This document shows positions 1 through 8,433 of a DNA stretch of 17,761 nucleotides, in pieces (within the stretch, counting starts at the first letter, position 1; each line of letters starts with the position of its first letter). This stretch comes from Porticoccaceae bacterium. GTDB taxonomy: Bacteria; Pseudomonadota; Gammaproteobacteria; Pseudomonadales; Porticoccaceae. The stretch lies in NCBI GenBank assembly GCA_002701765.1, contig NZXB01000044.1, positions 1 to 17,761 on the forward strand. The letters run 5' to 3'. The translations under genes and the position numbers were made by a program. A model generated the notes under the pieces. It saw only the letters and a program-made list of their open reading frames with translations. It searched no databases and was not told where the DNA came from.

Positions 1-27
1 TTTAAAAGGTGCCAGTTAGCAATGGCA

Positions 28-453
28 TTACTTCATTTCTTTTAGCACTGCTTGCATTATTCGGTGAAGTGCTGTGACCGCCTGCAATGGGCGCACTATG
101 ACCTTGAATTCAGTTATTTTCCCTCTCTCGTCCCAACTGATTAAATCCACGCCATTTATGTAGATCCCATCTACTTCGGTCTCAAACTCTAAAAGTGCTG
201 AATTTCCATTAACAATTTCCTTTATATATCGGAAAGTGGGGCCCTCATTCTTGTTCACAGATTTTATGTCTCTTGTTTTTATTTCCCCGAATACCTTTTT
301 TGCTGCTATCAAATATACTTTTGTTATTTCTTTGCCTTTTTGTGGGGTGTAAACCACGGGCGAATAGAACACGACATCGTCGGCTAGCAAATCTTCTAAA
401 TCATTTAAGTCATTAGATTTGATTACCGAGTACCATTTTTCTAACGTGTTCAT
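28..453 (-). CDS. SnoaL-like / NTF2-superfamily protein, function unknown
   Basis: A complete 141-residue protein of the size and build of small NTF2-like (SnoaL-type) alpha+beta cone proteins. The N-terminal helix (MNTLEKWYSVIKSNDL) is followed by a segment with DDVVFYSPVV, where these proteins usually line a cavity. The C-terminal half has alternating beta strands (ALLEFETEVDG, then INGVDLISWDERGKITEFKV) and ends in an RPLQAV segment and a helix. The family includes cyclases, isomerases and many proteins of unknown role; nothing here fixes a substrate. There is no signal peptide, so it is probably cytoplasmic. The ATG is supported by AAGGAG about 9 bases upstream. It diverges from the YjbR gene and has no operon partner inside the window; its downstream side lies at the edge. 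Fold assignment is fairly safe, function is not. Confidence 0.8.
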   Translation of the reverse strand: MNTLEKWYSVIKSNDLNDLEDLLADDVVFYSPVVYTPQKGKEITKVYLIAAKKVFGEIKTRDIKSVNKNEGPTFRYIKEIVNGNSALLEFETEVDGIYINGVDLISWDERGKITEFKVIVRPLQAVTALHRIMQAVLKEMK

Positions 454-477
454 ATTACCGTTCTCCTTTTGGACTAG

Positions 478-505
478 ACTATAGTTACAAACTTGTGAAA
501 TACAA
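478..505 (-). promoter_or_regulatory. Candidate sigma70 promoter of the SnoaL-like gene
   Basis: On the minus strand, TTGTAT (500-505) and TATAGT (478-483) are separated by 16 bases. The -10 matches the consensus at five of six positions, the -35 at only three. The predicted start of transcription would leave a leader of about 18 bases that just holds the AAGGAG ribosome site. Plausible but judged only by eye. Confidence 0.3.
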
Positions 506-635
506 AGTAATTATTGATCACCATGAAGTTAACACTTAGCTATGTTGCCTAATTGAGCTGACCATTAGACTGGACGTCTTAATTTCAATAGAGTCTTTGC
601 CACCTGTATGCTTCCAGATGAGCTAAAATAAAAAA

Positions 636-986
636 ATGAATGCGGAGCAAGTAAGAGCGTACTTTATCTCCAGGCCTGAAACTTTGGAGGTTTTCCCTTT
701 TGGAGTAGAACCTCCTGTTTTTAAAATTAAGGGGAGGATGTACGGATTCATGTGGAAAAAGGACAATCTGACGTGTATTAATTTAAAATGTGATCCTGAT
801 GAGGCAAGAATGCTGAGGGAAATTTTTGAAGCGGTCACTCCAGGTTGGCACATGAACAAAGAGCCTTGGAATACAGTGTTACTTGATACTTCAATACCTC
901 GGCAAGATATCGAAAGAATGATTGACGTGTCGTATGGCCTAGTTATAGATAAGCTCAAAAAAATGAGCGTTTGGGACTGGAGTTAA
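636..986 (+). CDS. MmcQ/YjbR family protein
   Basis: A complete 116-residue protein of MmcQ/YjbR family length and layout. These are small CyaY-like-fold proteins, often annotated as DNA-binding, of unproved function. The N-terminal helix (MNAEQVRAYFISRP) leads to the family's characteristic stretch with VFPFG, then a beta hairpin (VFKIKGRMYGFMW), the INLKCDPDEA turn, and PGWHMNKEPWNTV with its conserved Trp and His. The C-terminal helix (IERMIDVSYGLVIDKLKK) matches the family end. There is no signal peptide. The ATG has only a poor ribosome site; a TAAAAT hexamer at 624-629 sits so close that, if it is the -10 box, transcription would begin at or next to the ATG. The gene stands alone, divergent from the SnoaL-like gene. 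Confidence 0.85.
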   Translation: MNAEQVRAYFISRPETLEVFPFGVEPPVFKIKGRMYGFMWKKDNLTCINLKCDPDEARMLREIFEAVTPGWHMNKEPWNTVLLDTSIPRQDIERMIDVSYGLVIDKLKKMSVWDWS

Positions 987-1316
987 AGCACGGCAAATGG
1001 ATAAAAAGATGGTGGAGAGAAACATGAAATAACCGCAAAGAGCGATCGTTGGGGGTGTGTTGGTCATTTTTGCAAGAAGCGCTTGGTTCAGAACTGGCTA
1101 ATTCAATCAAGGATTTTACTGCAGATAGATCACAAAAACGGTTTCGGAAAAGCGGTCTCGGGTCACAGAGAGATATTCAAGCTACACATTGATAGTATTT
1201 TGAGCTTATGGTTTCGTAGATGGTGTCAATCGATTTAATCAGATTGAACCTGTAGTGCAAATCATTAATTTACGTACGTACGACATACAAATTTGCCTAA
1301 CGCAGAGAGGATGCAA
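987..1316 (+). other. Gene-free stretch between the YjbR and MDR genes
   Basis: About 330 bases with no convincing coding region. A short start-to-stop run near 1018 would encode only about a dozen residues. Longer open stretches without a good start codon cross the middle, but their translations resemble nothing I recognise. I found no tRNA-like fold, no clear terminator with a U tract and no insertion-sequence ends. The only marked structure is the palindrome at 1271-1280. The leader and promoter of the MDR gene presumably lie in the right half. Confidence 0.5.
1271..1280. promoter_or_regulatory. Perfect 10-base palindrome TACGTACGTA, possible operator
   Basis: TACGTACGTA equals its own reverse complement and lies 36 bases before the preferred ATG of the MDR gene, where a regulator site would be expected. 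It is also an alternating purine-pyrimidine repeat of ACGT units. No regulator gene is adjacent, so the operator role is only a suggestion. Confidence 0.25.
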
Positions 1317-2456
1317 ATGAAAACACTAACTTCTACTGAAATAAGATCTACACTTACCAGTCAAGGTTACATTGAGCTATCTATTTTGACCGTGGATAAG
1401 CCAACTCCGGCAGAAGACGAAGTCCTGATCAGGGTAGAGGCTGCTCCAATCAATCCGTCCGATTTAGGCCTTCTGCTAACTTTTGGGGCTGACTTGGACA
1501 ACATAAATGTCTCAGGATCGGGTGATAAAACAGTAACAAAAATTAAAGTCAATGACCGTTTGATCAAGGTGATGGAGCAAAGACTTGATCAATCTTTGCA
1601 GGTGGGCAATGAAGGTGGTGGCATTGTTGAAGATGCTGGGGACTCTGCCAAAGACTTGATAGGAAAGACTGTTGGCGTTGCCGGCGGTTCAATGTATGCA
1701 AAGTATAGATGTATTCCGGCAAAGAACTGCCTAGTCATGGATGATACAACGAATTCCGTTGAGGCCGCTTCTTCATTTGTAAATCCATTGACTGTTTTGG
1801 CATTTGTTGAAACTATGAAACTAGAAAAACATAGTGCAATAGTGCATACCGCGGCCGCCTCAAACCTCGGTCAAATGTTAGTTAAAGTTTGCAAGGACGA
1901 TGGTATTCCTCTTGTTAATATCGTTAGAAAACCGGAGCAAGCAGGTCTTCTTAAAAACCAAGGTGCAAAATATGTATGCAATATGGCTGAGCCAGATTTT
2001 ATGGAGTGTTTGATTGACGCGTTGGTGGAAACTGGCGCCACTCTGGGGTTTGATGCAACCGGAGGTGGGAATGAGGGTAAATTGCCGGGCCAGATCTTGT
2101 CGGCCATGGAAATAGCTGCAAATAAAACTGCCACTCAGTATAGCCGATATGGTTCAGACGTTCATAAGCAAGTTTATATATATGGCGGTCTTGACCAATC
2201 ACCCACAATTCTTAATAGGTCATATGGCATGCAATGGGGGCTAGGGGGGTGGTTGTTAATGCCTATGATAGGGAAGATAGGCATGGAAAAGTTTCAACAG
2301 ATGCGTGCACGAGTGGCGAGAGAAATCAAATCAACTTTTGCTAGTAACTACTCAAAGGAGGTCTCTTTCGAGGAAATGTTGCAACCGGACCATCTCAGGG
2401 CTTATGCAAAACAAGCGACTGGTCAGAAGTATTTGGTTGTCCCCCACAAAGAGTAA
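1317..2456 (+). CDS. Zinc-binding-dehydrogenase-like MDR oxidoreductase, uncharacterised subfamily
   Basis: A medium-chain dehydrogenase/reductase of about 379 residues. The N-terminal GroES-like domain carries EDEVLIRVEAAPINPSDLG, typical of quinone-oxidoreductase-type MDRs. It is followed by a longer-than-usual loop containing RLDQSLQVGNEGGG, which I associate with a conserved but unstudied proteobacterial MDR subfamily. The Rossmann domain begins around HTAAASNLGQMLVKV, where the NAD(P) pyrophosphate would bind, and continues through VRKPEQAGLLKNQGAKYV and TLGFDATGGG. The structural and catalytic zinc cysteines of alcohol dehydrogenases are not evident, so hydride transfer to an enone or quinone is more likely than alcohol oxidation. 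I chose the ATG at 1317 because GAGAGG ends 6 bases upstream; an ATG at 1311 and a TTG at 1293 are in frame. It has no close operon partner. Substrate unknown. Confidence 0.85.
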   Translation: MKTLTSTEIRSTLTSQGYIELSILTVDKPTPAEDEVLIRVEAAPINPSDLGLLLTFGADLDNINVSGSGDKTVTKIKVNDRLIKVMEQRLDQSLQVGNEGGGIVEDAGDSAKDLIGKTVGVAGGSMYAKYRCIPAKNCLVMDDTTNSVEAASSFVNPLTVLAFVETMKLEKHSAIVHTAAASNLGQMLVKVCKDDGIPLVNIVRKPEQAGLLKNQGAKYVCNMAEPDFMECLIDALVETGATLGFDATGGGNEGKLPGQILSAMEIAANKTATQYSRYGSDVHKQVYIYGGLDQSPTILNRSYGMQWGLGGWLLMPMIGKIGMEKFQQMRARVAREIKSTFASNYSKEVSFEEMLQPDHLRAYAKQATGQKYLVVPHKE

Positions 2457-2580
2457 TGTTCCAACCTCTGATGACAATATTGCCTTACTTTAGGGTGATA
2501 GGTAACTTGCTTTTCTAATGCTTATGAGTTTAAGGCTTGGTTTGATTGGCTTAACTGGACTGATAAAAACTAGTCTATCA

Positions 2581-2609
2581 ATTTAGCTGGTTTTCTCGGA
2601 AAATATAAT
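2581..2609 (+). promoter_or_regulatory. Candidate promoter of the DUF3604 gene
   Basis: A perfect TATAAT lies at 2604-2609, with a weak upstream hexamer near 2581-2587 (TTTAGC) at 16 bases. Transcription would start near 2616. That leaves no room for a ribosome site before the in-frame TTG at 2620 but suits the TTG at 2659. Only the -10 box is convincing. Confidence 0.35.
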
Positions 2610-2658
2610 CAATACTGGCTTGCGATTTTGGGACAGAAATTATACAGGGAACAAAACC

Positions 2659-4539
2659 TTGAGAAATGTTTTTAAAATAATAATAGCGCTCCTGGTGCTT
2701 AAAAGCGCTTCGGTCTTCTCTGAACAACCAAAAAGGGTCTTCTTTGGAGACACGCATCTTCACTCGTCATATTCATTCGATGCTTTTCTCAATAACAATC
2801 ACAGTGCTGATCCAGACACAGCCTATCGCTTTGCAAAGGGTCAACCCGTGATCCATCCTTTCAACAGGACGCGAGTTCAAATTAATACTCCTCTTGATTT
2901 CTTAGTAGTATCTGACCATGCTGAGCTGCTTGGTGTGATGCGCGCTGTTCGGGAAGGCAAGTTCATTGAAACTGATATGGGGCCGTTGGGAAACGTTCAG
3001 CGCTGGTATTCCTTCAGACTAATTAATGATGCAATTGATAACAACACTGGACTGGCATTTTTTCGTAGATTTTTGCCCCAGAATCCCGTTATCAAAAACC
3101 ATACTGATCCTGTTAAAGATCAATCTAATGATCTTTCTGACATCAGCGTGTTTGGTGATATGAGGCCAACATCAAGAGCTGCTTGGGATGATATTGTGGA
3201 GTCAGCCGATCGTCATAATGATCCCGGCAAATTTACTAGTTTTTTGGGTTGGGAGTGGAGTTCGATTCCCTTGGGGGCGAATTTACATCGTATTGTGATA
3301 ACGCCTGATGGCGCGGAGAAAGGAAAGCAGTTTTTACCCTATGGCTCTGATCAAAGTCAGTATCCAGAAGATTTGTGGAAGTGGTTAGAAGAGACTTCGG
3401 AACGCACAGGCACCCGGTTCATTGCTATTCCGCATAACTCAAATATTTCAAAGGGCTATATGTTTGATGATACCTCTTTAAGGGGTGAACCGATTAACGC
3501 AGATTATGCGAAACGACGCATCAAGTGGGAGCCTATTGTTGAAGTAACGCAAATCAAGGGAGACAGCGAGACTCGCAGTGAACTCTCTCCTGAGGACGAA
3601 TTCGCAGATTTCGAAAACTATGATCACTACATCCAAGTTGGAAGATCTGATTATGTAGCTTCCGCGGCTGATTACATTAGGCCTGCGCTGAAGAAAGGAA
3701 TAGCAATTCAGCAGAAGATTGGTGTAAATCCTTACAAATTTGGACTAATCGGCTCAACGGACGCCCATACGGGGCTTTCAACTGCCGAAGAAAATAATTT
3801 TTGGGGAAAAATGGCGGCCGATTCAACGCCAGAGACGAAAGAACGGTTAGGGAATTCATTGGGTGCTAATGGCTGGAATATGTCTGCCTCAGGTCTTGCG
3901 GCTGTATGGGCTGAGGAGAATACCAGAGAGTCCCTCTATGCGGCATTCAAACGCAAAGAAACGTATGCAACTTCGGGACCGAGAATTCGTTTGCAAATTT
4001 TTGGGGGTTGGAAGTTTCCTGATCAGGCAGTGACCAGTCCGGACTTTGCAAAGATAGCAAGTCAGTATGGAGTGCCAATGGGTGGTGATCTTGCGGTAAA
4101 TGACGAACCCCAGAGGGCTCCAGTATTCCTAATGCGCGCAGTAAAAGATCCAGTTGAAGCAAATTTAGACCGTTTGCAGATTGTTAAAGGATGGGTAGCA
4201 GTTGACGGGGTCCAGCACGAGAAAGTTTATAATGTTGCTTGGTCGGGCGACCGCGTTGCAGACAAGGATGGTAAGCTGCCCAATGTTGGAAATACAGTTG
4301 ATTTGGTGTCTGGCCGGTACAAAAATAGTATAGGTGCATCAGAGTTTGCGGCAGAGTGGATTGATCCGGATTTTGATGCACAGCAGCCGGCATTCTATTA
4401 TGCCAGAGTCTTACAAATACCTACCCCAAGAAATGGCTTTTTGGATGGTTTGGCCTTGCAGTTGGAGCAGCCTCCTAGAGGCCCTAAAACCATTCAAGAG
4501 AGGGCCTACAGTTCCCCAATTTGGTATCAGCCGAATTAG
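2659..4539 (+). CDS. Exported DUF3604 family protein (PHP-like putative metal-dependent hydrolase)
   Basis: About 626 residues, full length for DUF3604. After a probable signal peptide (MRNVFKIIIALLVLKSASVFS) comes the family hallmark FFGDTHLHSSYSFDA, a PHP-type metal-binding HxH motif. Further likely metal-site segments are VVSDHAELLG, a WEWSS region, IPHNSN and GSTDAHTG followed by the typical AEENNFWGK. The C-terminal part (from about YATSGPRIRLQIFGGW) holds the beta-rich region usual in this family. Related PHP domains are phosphoesterases, but no substrate is established for DUF3604. It probably acts in the periplasm. The TTG at 2659 is preferred because AGGGA lies 8 bases upstream and it gives a compact signal peptide; the TTG at 2620 would start too near the predicted transcription start. 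The gene stands alone and faces the minus-strand operon. Confidence 0.88.
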   Translation: MRNVFKIIIALLVLKSASVFSEQPKRVFFGDTHLHSSYSFDAFLNNNHSADPDTAYRFAKGQPVIHPFNRTRVQINTPLDFLVVSDHAELLGVMRAVREGKFIETDMGPLGNVQRWYSFRLINDAIDNNTGLAFFRRFLPQNPVIKNHTDPVKDQSNDLSDISVFGDMRPTSRAAWDDIVESADRHNDPGKFTSFLGWEWSSIPLGANLHRIVITPDGAEKGKQFLPYGSDQSQYPEDLWKWLEETSERTGTRFIAIPHNSNISKGYMFDDTSLRGEPINADYAKRRIKWEPIVEVTQIKGDSETRSELSPEDEFADFENYDHYIQVGRSDYVASAADYIRPALKKGIAIQQKIGVNPYKFGLIGSTDAHTGLSTAEENNFWGKMAADSTPETKERLGNSLGANGWNMSASGLAAVWAEENTRESLYAAFKRKETYATSGPRIRLQIFGGWKFPDQAVTSPDFAKIASQYGVPMGGDLAVNDEPQRAPVFLMRAVKDPVEANLDRLQIVKGWVAVDGVQHEKVYNVAWSGDRVADKDGKLPNVGNTVDLVSGRYKNSIGASEFAAEWIDPDFDAQQPAFYYARVLQIPTPRNGFLDGLALQLEQPPRGPKTIQERAYSSPIWYQPN

Positions 4540-4652
4540 TGGGAATGTTGACTGATACTGCAAAACTTGATGAGATTTAGGAAAGTTAAAGTATATCTGC
4601 CTGATGTTTTGGGTGAAATTTTTTATCAACGCCAATTAAATGTGAGAACTGG

Positions 4653-7100
4653 CTACATTAGGGCTTTGGTGATTCCTGCCAATATGTTTTTCAACTTTTG
4701 AGTACGACGTTGCGCGATTTTCCCCGTAATTGGGTCTTCAATTGATTTTTGAAGAGCACTTATTTGTTCTGCGAGCCTTCGATCACCGCCCTTCTGCAAA
4801 GCTGGGTTAACTCTATCCAGTTTCCTGGAAATGTTTGCTGCAATCGTAATGTCGATGTCCCCGGAACGGGTTAACTGGTCGATATATGCCAGCGCAACTT
4901 CGGGTTTTTCGGGCCAGGTCATGGGCATTTGTTGTTGGGGGTTAAATGATCGATGGGGTCCAATTAATGGGTAGGCAAGAGCTGCAGCGGCAATCTCATT
5001 CTGACTTAGATATTCACTGGGCATTAGTTTTAATACATCAAGGCCTCGGGTGATTTCAGTCGCGTAGACAAAGCCCTCGTAGTAATAAACAGACCAGTAG
5101 CCGCCTGTGACGAGTTCGTCTTCCATGATGGGTCCACGATCAAAGTATGCTATCTCTTGAGGGTTTGACGAATCAGTAAAATCGACCACAGAGATACCAC
5201 CTTGGTACCAGGCTTGAACAAAGATGTCTCGGCCAGGGACAGGAATAATTGAACCATTATGGGCCACACAGTTTTCTGTTTCCAATTGCGGGGCCGGCAT
5301 TTTATAGTGACTCTTGAACTCAAGCCCACCGTCGATCAGGTCATAGATGGCATCTGCGCCCCAGTTCAGAGGGTCCCAAGCCCTGCACCGAGCTCGTCCG
5401 CCGCCGCCCCATTCGTCCGTAAACAACACTTTATTGCCTTCATTATTAAAAGTTGCTGAGTGCCAGTAGGCAAAGCCGTTATCGGTCACGACATCGAGTC
5501 GGGAAGGGTTCCTAGGGTCAGTGATATCGAAGAGAATACCATTACCTGAACAGGCTCCGGCGGCTATGTTTGCAGATGGAAATACTGTTATATCATGACA
5601 ATGGTCTGTGATATAGGTCTCTTGCGAATCATCACCATGATCGCCACCCCGCCAAAGGCCAGCAAGCATTCCTGTTTCCGAATCAGCAAAAACTGCCGGG
5701 CTATCGATTACTCGGGATTTTGCAGGGTTGTCCAGAGGGATTTCAATCACATCGATGCGAAAAAGTGCGGTCCGTTGATCACCGGGGACATCATCGATAC
5801 ACCCTTCTAGTTCTTTCTCTTCTCTGACGTCTCGAATGCCCGAATTATAAACAAGAATTTTACCTTTTGAAGAGGGATGACTTACCACCGAATGCGTGTG
5901 TGAACCGCGACAAGTCTGCACTGCACCAACTTGTTTGGGGAGACTCAAGTCCGAGATATCGAAGATACGTAATCCCTGAAAGCGATCCGGACTAGCATCA
6001 GAATTTACGCCTTCCAGACCGCAGTCAATTCGACTTCGACTTTGTTCTACCGAATAAATCAAAAGGTCTCCCACAACCGAAACATCACCTTGCCCGCCCG
6101 GGCATACCACAGAACTGAGAAGTCTTGGTAACCCTTCGTTATTAATCCGGTAAATATTGAAACCATGGTAGCTGCCGGTTACTAATATATCGTCACGGAA
6201 GGCCATGTCTGTATTTGCAAAACTAAGCATTGGGTAGCGCTTATTTTCTGCTTTCTCTTCAATAGTTTTCGATTCTTTCAGAGCCTTCTCTTTATCTTCT
6301 TCTTGCTTTTCAGCACCCTGGCCCGCGGGATTTTCTGGGTCAAAGAAGCCTTGAGGCTTGCGCTGGGATTCAACTAGTTGAAGATGAAGAATTGCTTCTT
6401 CGGCATCATATAGGCCAGCAGCCAAACCAGCCCTAGGATCGTTCGATAGACCAATTAGCAATACGTTCATTCGTTCAATTTCTACGGCCTGATCATTCAC
6501 TATATCTGAGGCAAACTCGTCTAAAATCGAGTCGAACGCTGAACCCGGTTGTTCTCTTAGGTCTTCAACCATCTCGATAGCACCGTCATGATGCGCTATC
6601 ATCAGATTTAGAAATAGACGATCGAACTCTTTACCGGTTGAATTTCCGAGTGAAGTCATTTGTTCCGGTGTTGCCATACCGGCCATGCCATGATGAGTGT
6701 TATGCGATTGCTCTGTGAAAGGATTGGGAGCTACTTCACTCCGCTCCTCAAGCCACTCTTGCATGAAAATTATTTCATCGGCCTGTGACGTGTCAATGCG
6801 CTTTGCTAGATCAACGATTTCCTTATTATTGGTATTTGAGTCTGCCAATTTGGCCATTAAAGTAGCTTGATGGTGGTGAAAGATCATGTCCTGAATGAAA
6901 CGCACGTCGTCTAAAGTGTAAGACGAATTGGCAATGCTCACAGCGGTCTCTGCATCAAGTAGTCGGGTGGTCTCTCCGGGCGCGCCTGGCTGAAGAATGG
7001 GTGCAGCAAAGGCGCTACAAGACGAAAGCAAAATGGAGCAAAGAAAACCGGCCAAGACCAAGACGGTAGACGGTTTAGGTGGATTGATTCTATGAGACAT
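4653..7100 (-). CDS. DUF305 + LVIVD-repeat lipoprotein
   Basis: About 815 residues. The N-terminus is a lipoprotein signal with lipobox LSSC (Cys about 28). Residues about 50-220 form a DUF305 domain: the histidine-rich helix DMIFHHHQATLMAKLA and the second motif LMIAHHDGAIEMVEDL are its two hallmark metal-candidate motifs. A charged Glu/Lys-rich linker (about 255-290) leads to LVIVD-type beta-propeller repeats, seen in recurring segments such as GLRIFDISDLSLPKQVG, NGILFDITDPRNPSRLD and GISVVDFTDSSNPQEIA. A helical tail ends the protein. DUF305 proteins are ferritin-like helical proteins linked in places to metal handling; LVIVD propellers are surface or periplasmic proteins of unknown role. 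The likely ATG at 7100 overlaps the MFS gene by 11 bases, so translation is probably coupled; an in-frame TTG lies at 7106. Function is not known. Confidence 0.85.
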   Translation of the reverse strand: MSHRINPPKPSTVLVLAGFLCSILLSSCSAFAAPILQPGAPGETTRLLDAETAVSIANSSYTLDDVRFIQDMIFHHHQATLMAKLADSNTNNKEIVDLAKRIDTSQADEIIFMQEWLEERSEVAPNPFTEQSHNTHHGMAGMATPEQMTSLGNSTGKEFDRLFLNLMIAHHDGAIEMVEDLREQPGSAFDSILDEFASDIVNDQAVEIERMNVLLIGLSNDPRAGLAAGLYDAEEAILHLQLVESQRKPQGFFDPENPAGQGAEKQEEDKEKALKESKTIEEKAENKRYPMLSFANTDMAFRDDILVTGSYHGFNIYRINNEGLPRLLSSVVCPGGQGDVSVVGDLLIYSVEQSRSRIDCGLEGVNSDASPDRFQGLRIFDISDLSLPKQVGAVQTCRGSHTHSVVSHPSSKGKILVYNSGIRDVREEKELEGCIDDVPGDQRTALFRIDVIEIPLDNPAKSRVIDSPAVFADSETGMLAGLWRGGDHGDDSQETYITDHCHDITVFPSANIAAGACSGNGILFDITDPRNPSRLDVVTDNGFAYWHSATFNNEGNKVLFTDEWGGGGRARCRAWDPLNWGADAIYDLIDGGLEFKSHYKMPAPQLETENCVAHNGSIIPVPGRDIFVQAWYQGGISVVDFTDSSNPQEIAYFDRGPIMEDELVTGGYWSVYYYEGFVYATEITRGLDVLKLMPSEYLSQNEIAAAALAYPLIGPHRSFNPQQQMPMTWPEKPEVALAYIDQLTRSGDIDITIAANISRKLDRVNPALQKGGDRRLAEQISALQKSIEDPITGKIAQRRTQKLKNILAGITKALM

Positions 7101-8307
7101 AAGCAAATTCCGGAATTTTCTTCCTGAATGTTAAGAACATATAAAAATAGATTCCCATCGCTAGGAGGGCTGCCCCAGAACACATCAAAAATATGCTGCT
7201 GTAGCCCAATTCAAAATCTAACAAGGATGCCGAAACAATTGGTCCTATTATTTGACCGAGGCCTTGAGCTGCGGGCATCATTGCGGCATATTTTCCAGCG
7301 ACATCGATATTGGCTATGGTGGACATCTGATAGACATCGATAAAAATCCATAATAAGTTGAATGAAAATACACTGACCAGCAGTGTTATATCATCGATTC
7401 CATTTGCTAATAATCCCACCGCGCATGCCATAGTGAAAAGCGCCACCAATAATGGCCTTATCAAACCAAATCGGTTGCTCAGAAGTGTGGCAAATGCGCA
7501 ACCAATGATGCTGCAGAATGATGACCAAACAAGTACCTGTCCGGTCCACGAGGGAGTTGCTGTGTCGCTTAATGCGGCAAGCTCAATGTAGGTCCAGTAT
7601 GAACCGATGTTGACATAGGTGATCACCATCGCGAGAAGACATAACCAGGGTACATACTTTGGTATTGTTGCTGAAATGCCATTCTCAATATGCGTCTGTG
7701 CGTCTGGAGCGCCGTTCTCTGCGTCCAGATCTTTCAATGCATGGGCAGGTATCCATCTAATGAATGGAACGGTCAGCATAAAGAAAAAGATAAAGACGCT
7801 ATAGATGCCAGACATCGATAGTAGTGGTAGGAAGTGGAGCTCAAGAGCCTGTGAGAAGGCGAATGCAAATAACATCGCATTATAGGCCAGCGCAGGTTTT
7901 GATGTTGCCCCTAGCGAAGAAACCGCGACAGCTGTATAAATGCCGCTGCCTAATCCTGCCAGAAGGCGCAAGTACAAAACTTGTTGATAATCTACCCAAC
8001 TAATGCAAAGCCAATTAGCTGTGACCGCGAGTAAGATGGCAAATATAACCATAAAACGGCGATTAAATCTGGATATAAAGAGTGAACTAATAAACGCCCC
8101 TAGTGACAAGCCGCCTAAGTCAGCTGCCGCCAAATAGCCTACCTCGACCTCCGAAAATCCGAGTAACTTGACCCAAGCGGTTGAGATCACAGGAATGCCA
8201 ACCAGGACGCCATATCCAACGAGCGTCATGTAGAGACTTATTCCGACCGACGTCCAATGGTCAAACGGAGATTTTGAGCTATTTTCATCGCTTTCTGCGG
8301 AATTCAC
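7090..8307 (-). CDS. MFS transporter, substrate unknown
   Basis: About 405 residues of mostly hydrophobic sequence with roughly twelve membrane segments, the usual size for the major facilitator superfamily. The loop between segments 2 and 3 has a degenerate MFS motif (GAFISSLFISRFNRRFMV). A charged cytoplasmic loop near the middle (HALKDLDAENGAPDAQTHIE) separates the two six-helix halves. The second half ends with QGLGQIIGPIVSASLLD. Overall it resembles YbfB/YjiJ-type or sugar/drug MFS proteins, but not closely enough to name a substrate. I prefer the GTG at 8307, with GGGAG 8 bases upstream; an in-frame TTG at 8349 would add 14 residues with little ribosome-site support. It overlaps the DUF305-LVIVD gene and lies about 126 bases after the thioesterase, so it may belong to the larger operon or be transcribed separately. 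Confidence 0.85.
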   Translation of the reverse strand: MNSAESDENSSKSPFDHWTSVGISLYMTLVGYGVLVGIPVISTAWVKLLGFSEVEVGYLAAADLGGLSLGAFISSLFISRFNRRFMVIFAILLAVTANWLCISWVDYQQVLYLRLLAGLGSGIYTAVAVSSLGATSKPALAYNAMLFAFAFSQALELHFLPLLSMSGIYSVFIFFFMLTVPFIRWIPAHALKDLDAENGAPDAQTHIENGISATIPKYVPWLCLLAMVITYVNIGSYWTYIELAALSDTATPSWTGQVLVWSSFCSIIGCAFATLLSNRFGLIRPLLVALFTMACAVGLLANGIDDITLLVSVFSFNLLWIFIDVYQMSTIANIDVAGKYAAMMPAAQGLGQIIGPIVSASLLDFELGYSSIFLMCSGAALLAMGIYFYMFLTFRKKIPEFAYVS

Positions 8308-8433
8308 ATGGAATCTCCCAAAATAATTTTCCAAGGGCCTTGTTTCCAATATCTCGGAGAAACCCCCTTTTTAACCAACTAAAAACTCGCTACAAATGGC
8401 CAATGAAGAACTTCTAAAAATCCATCTAGATTA

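Noticed and set aside
623..958. 111-codon open frame opposite the YjbR gene
   Set aside because: The plus strand encodes a clear MmcQ/YjbR protein; the opposite frame is low in plausible protein features.
987..1292. Possible gene remnant in the gap before the MDR gene
   Set aside because: Open stretches in two frames have no credible start or ribosome site, and their translations match no family I recognise; chance frames are the simpler reading.
4631..4653. Inverted repeat GCCAATT / AACTGGC at the end of the minus-strand gene run
   Set aside because: Seven pairs with one G-U and a 9-base loop touching the stop codon. On the minus strand it is followed by an A-rich rather than T-rich stretch, so it does not qualify as an intrinsic terminator.
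8350..8433. Possible terminator after the thioesterase gene
   Set aside because: Only very short palindromes (ATCTAGAT, TGGCCA) are present, without a stem of useful length followed by a U tract on the minus strand.
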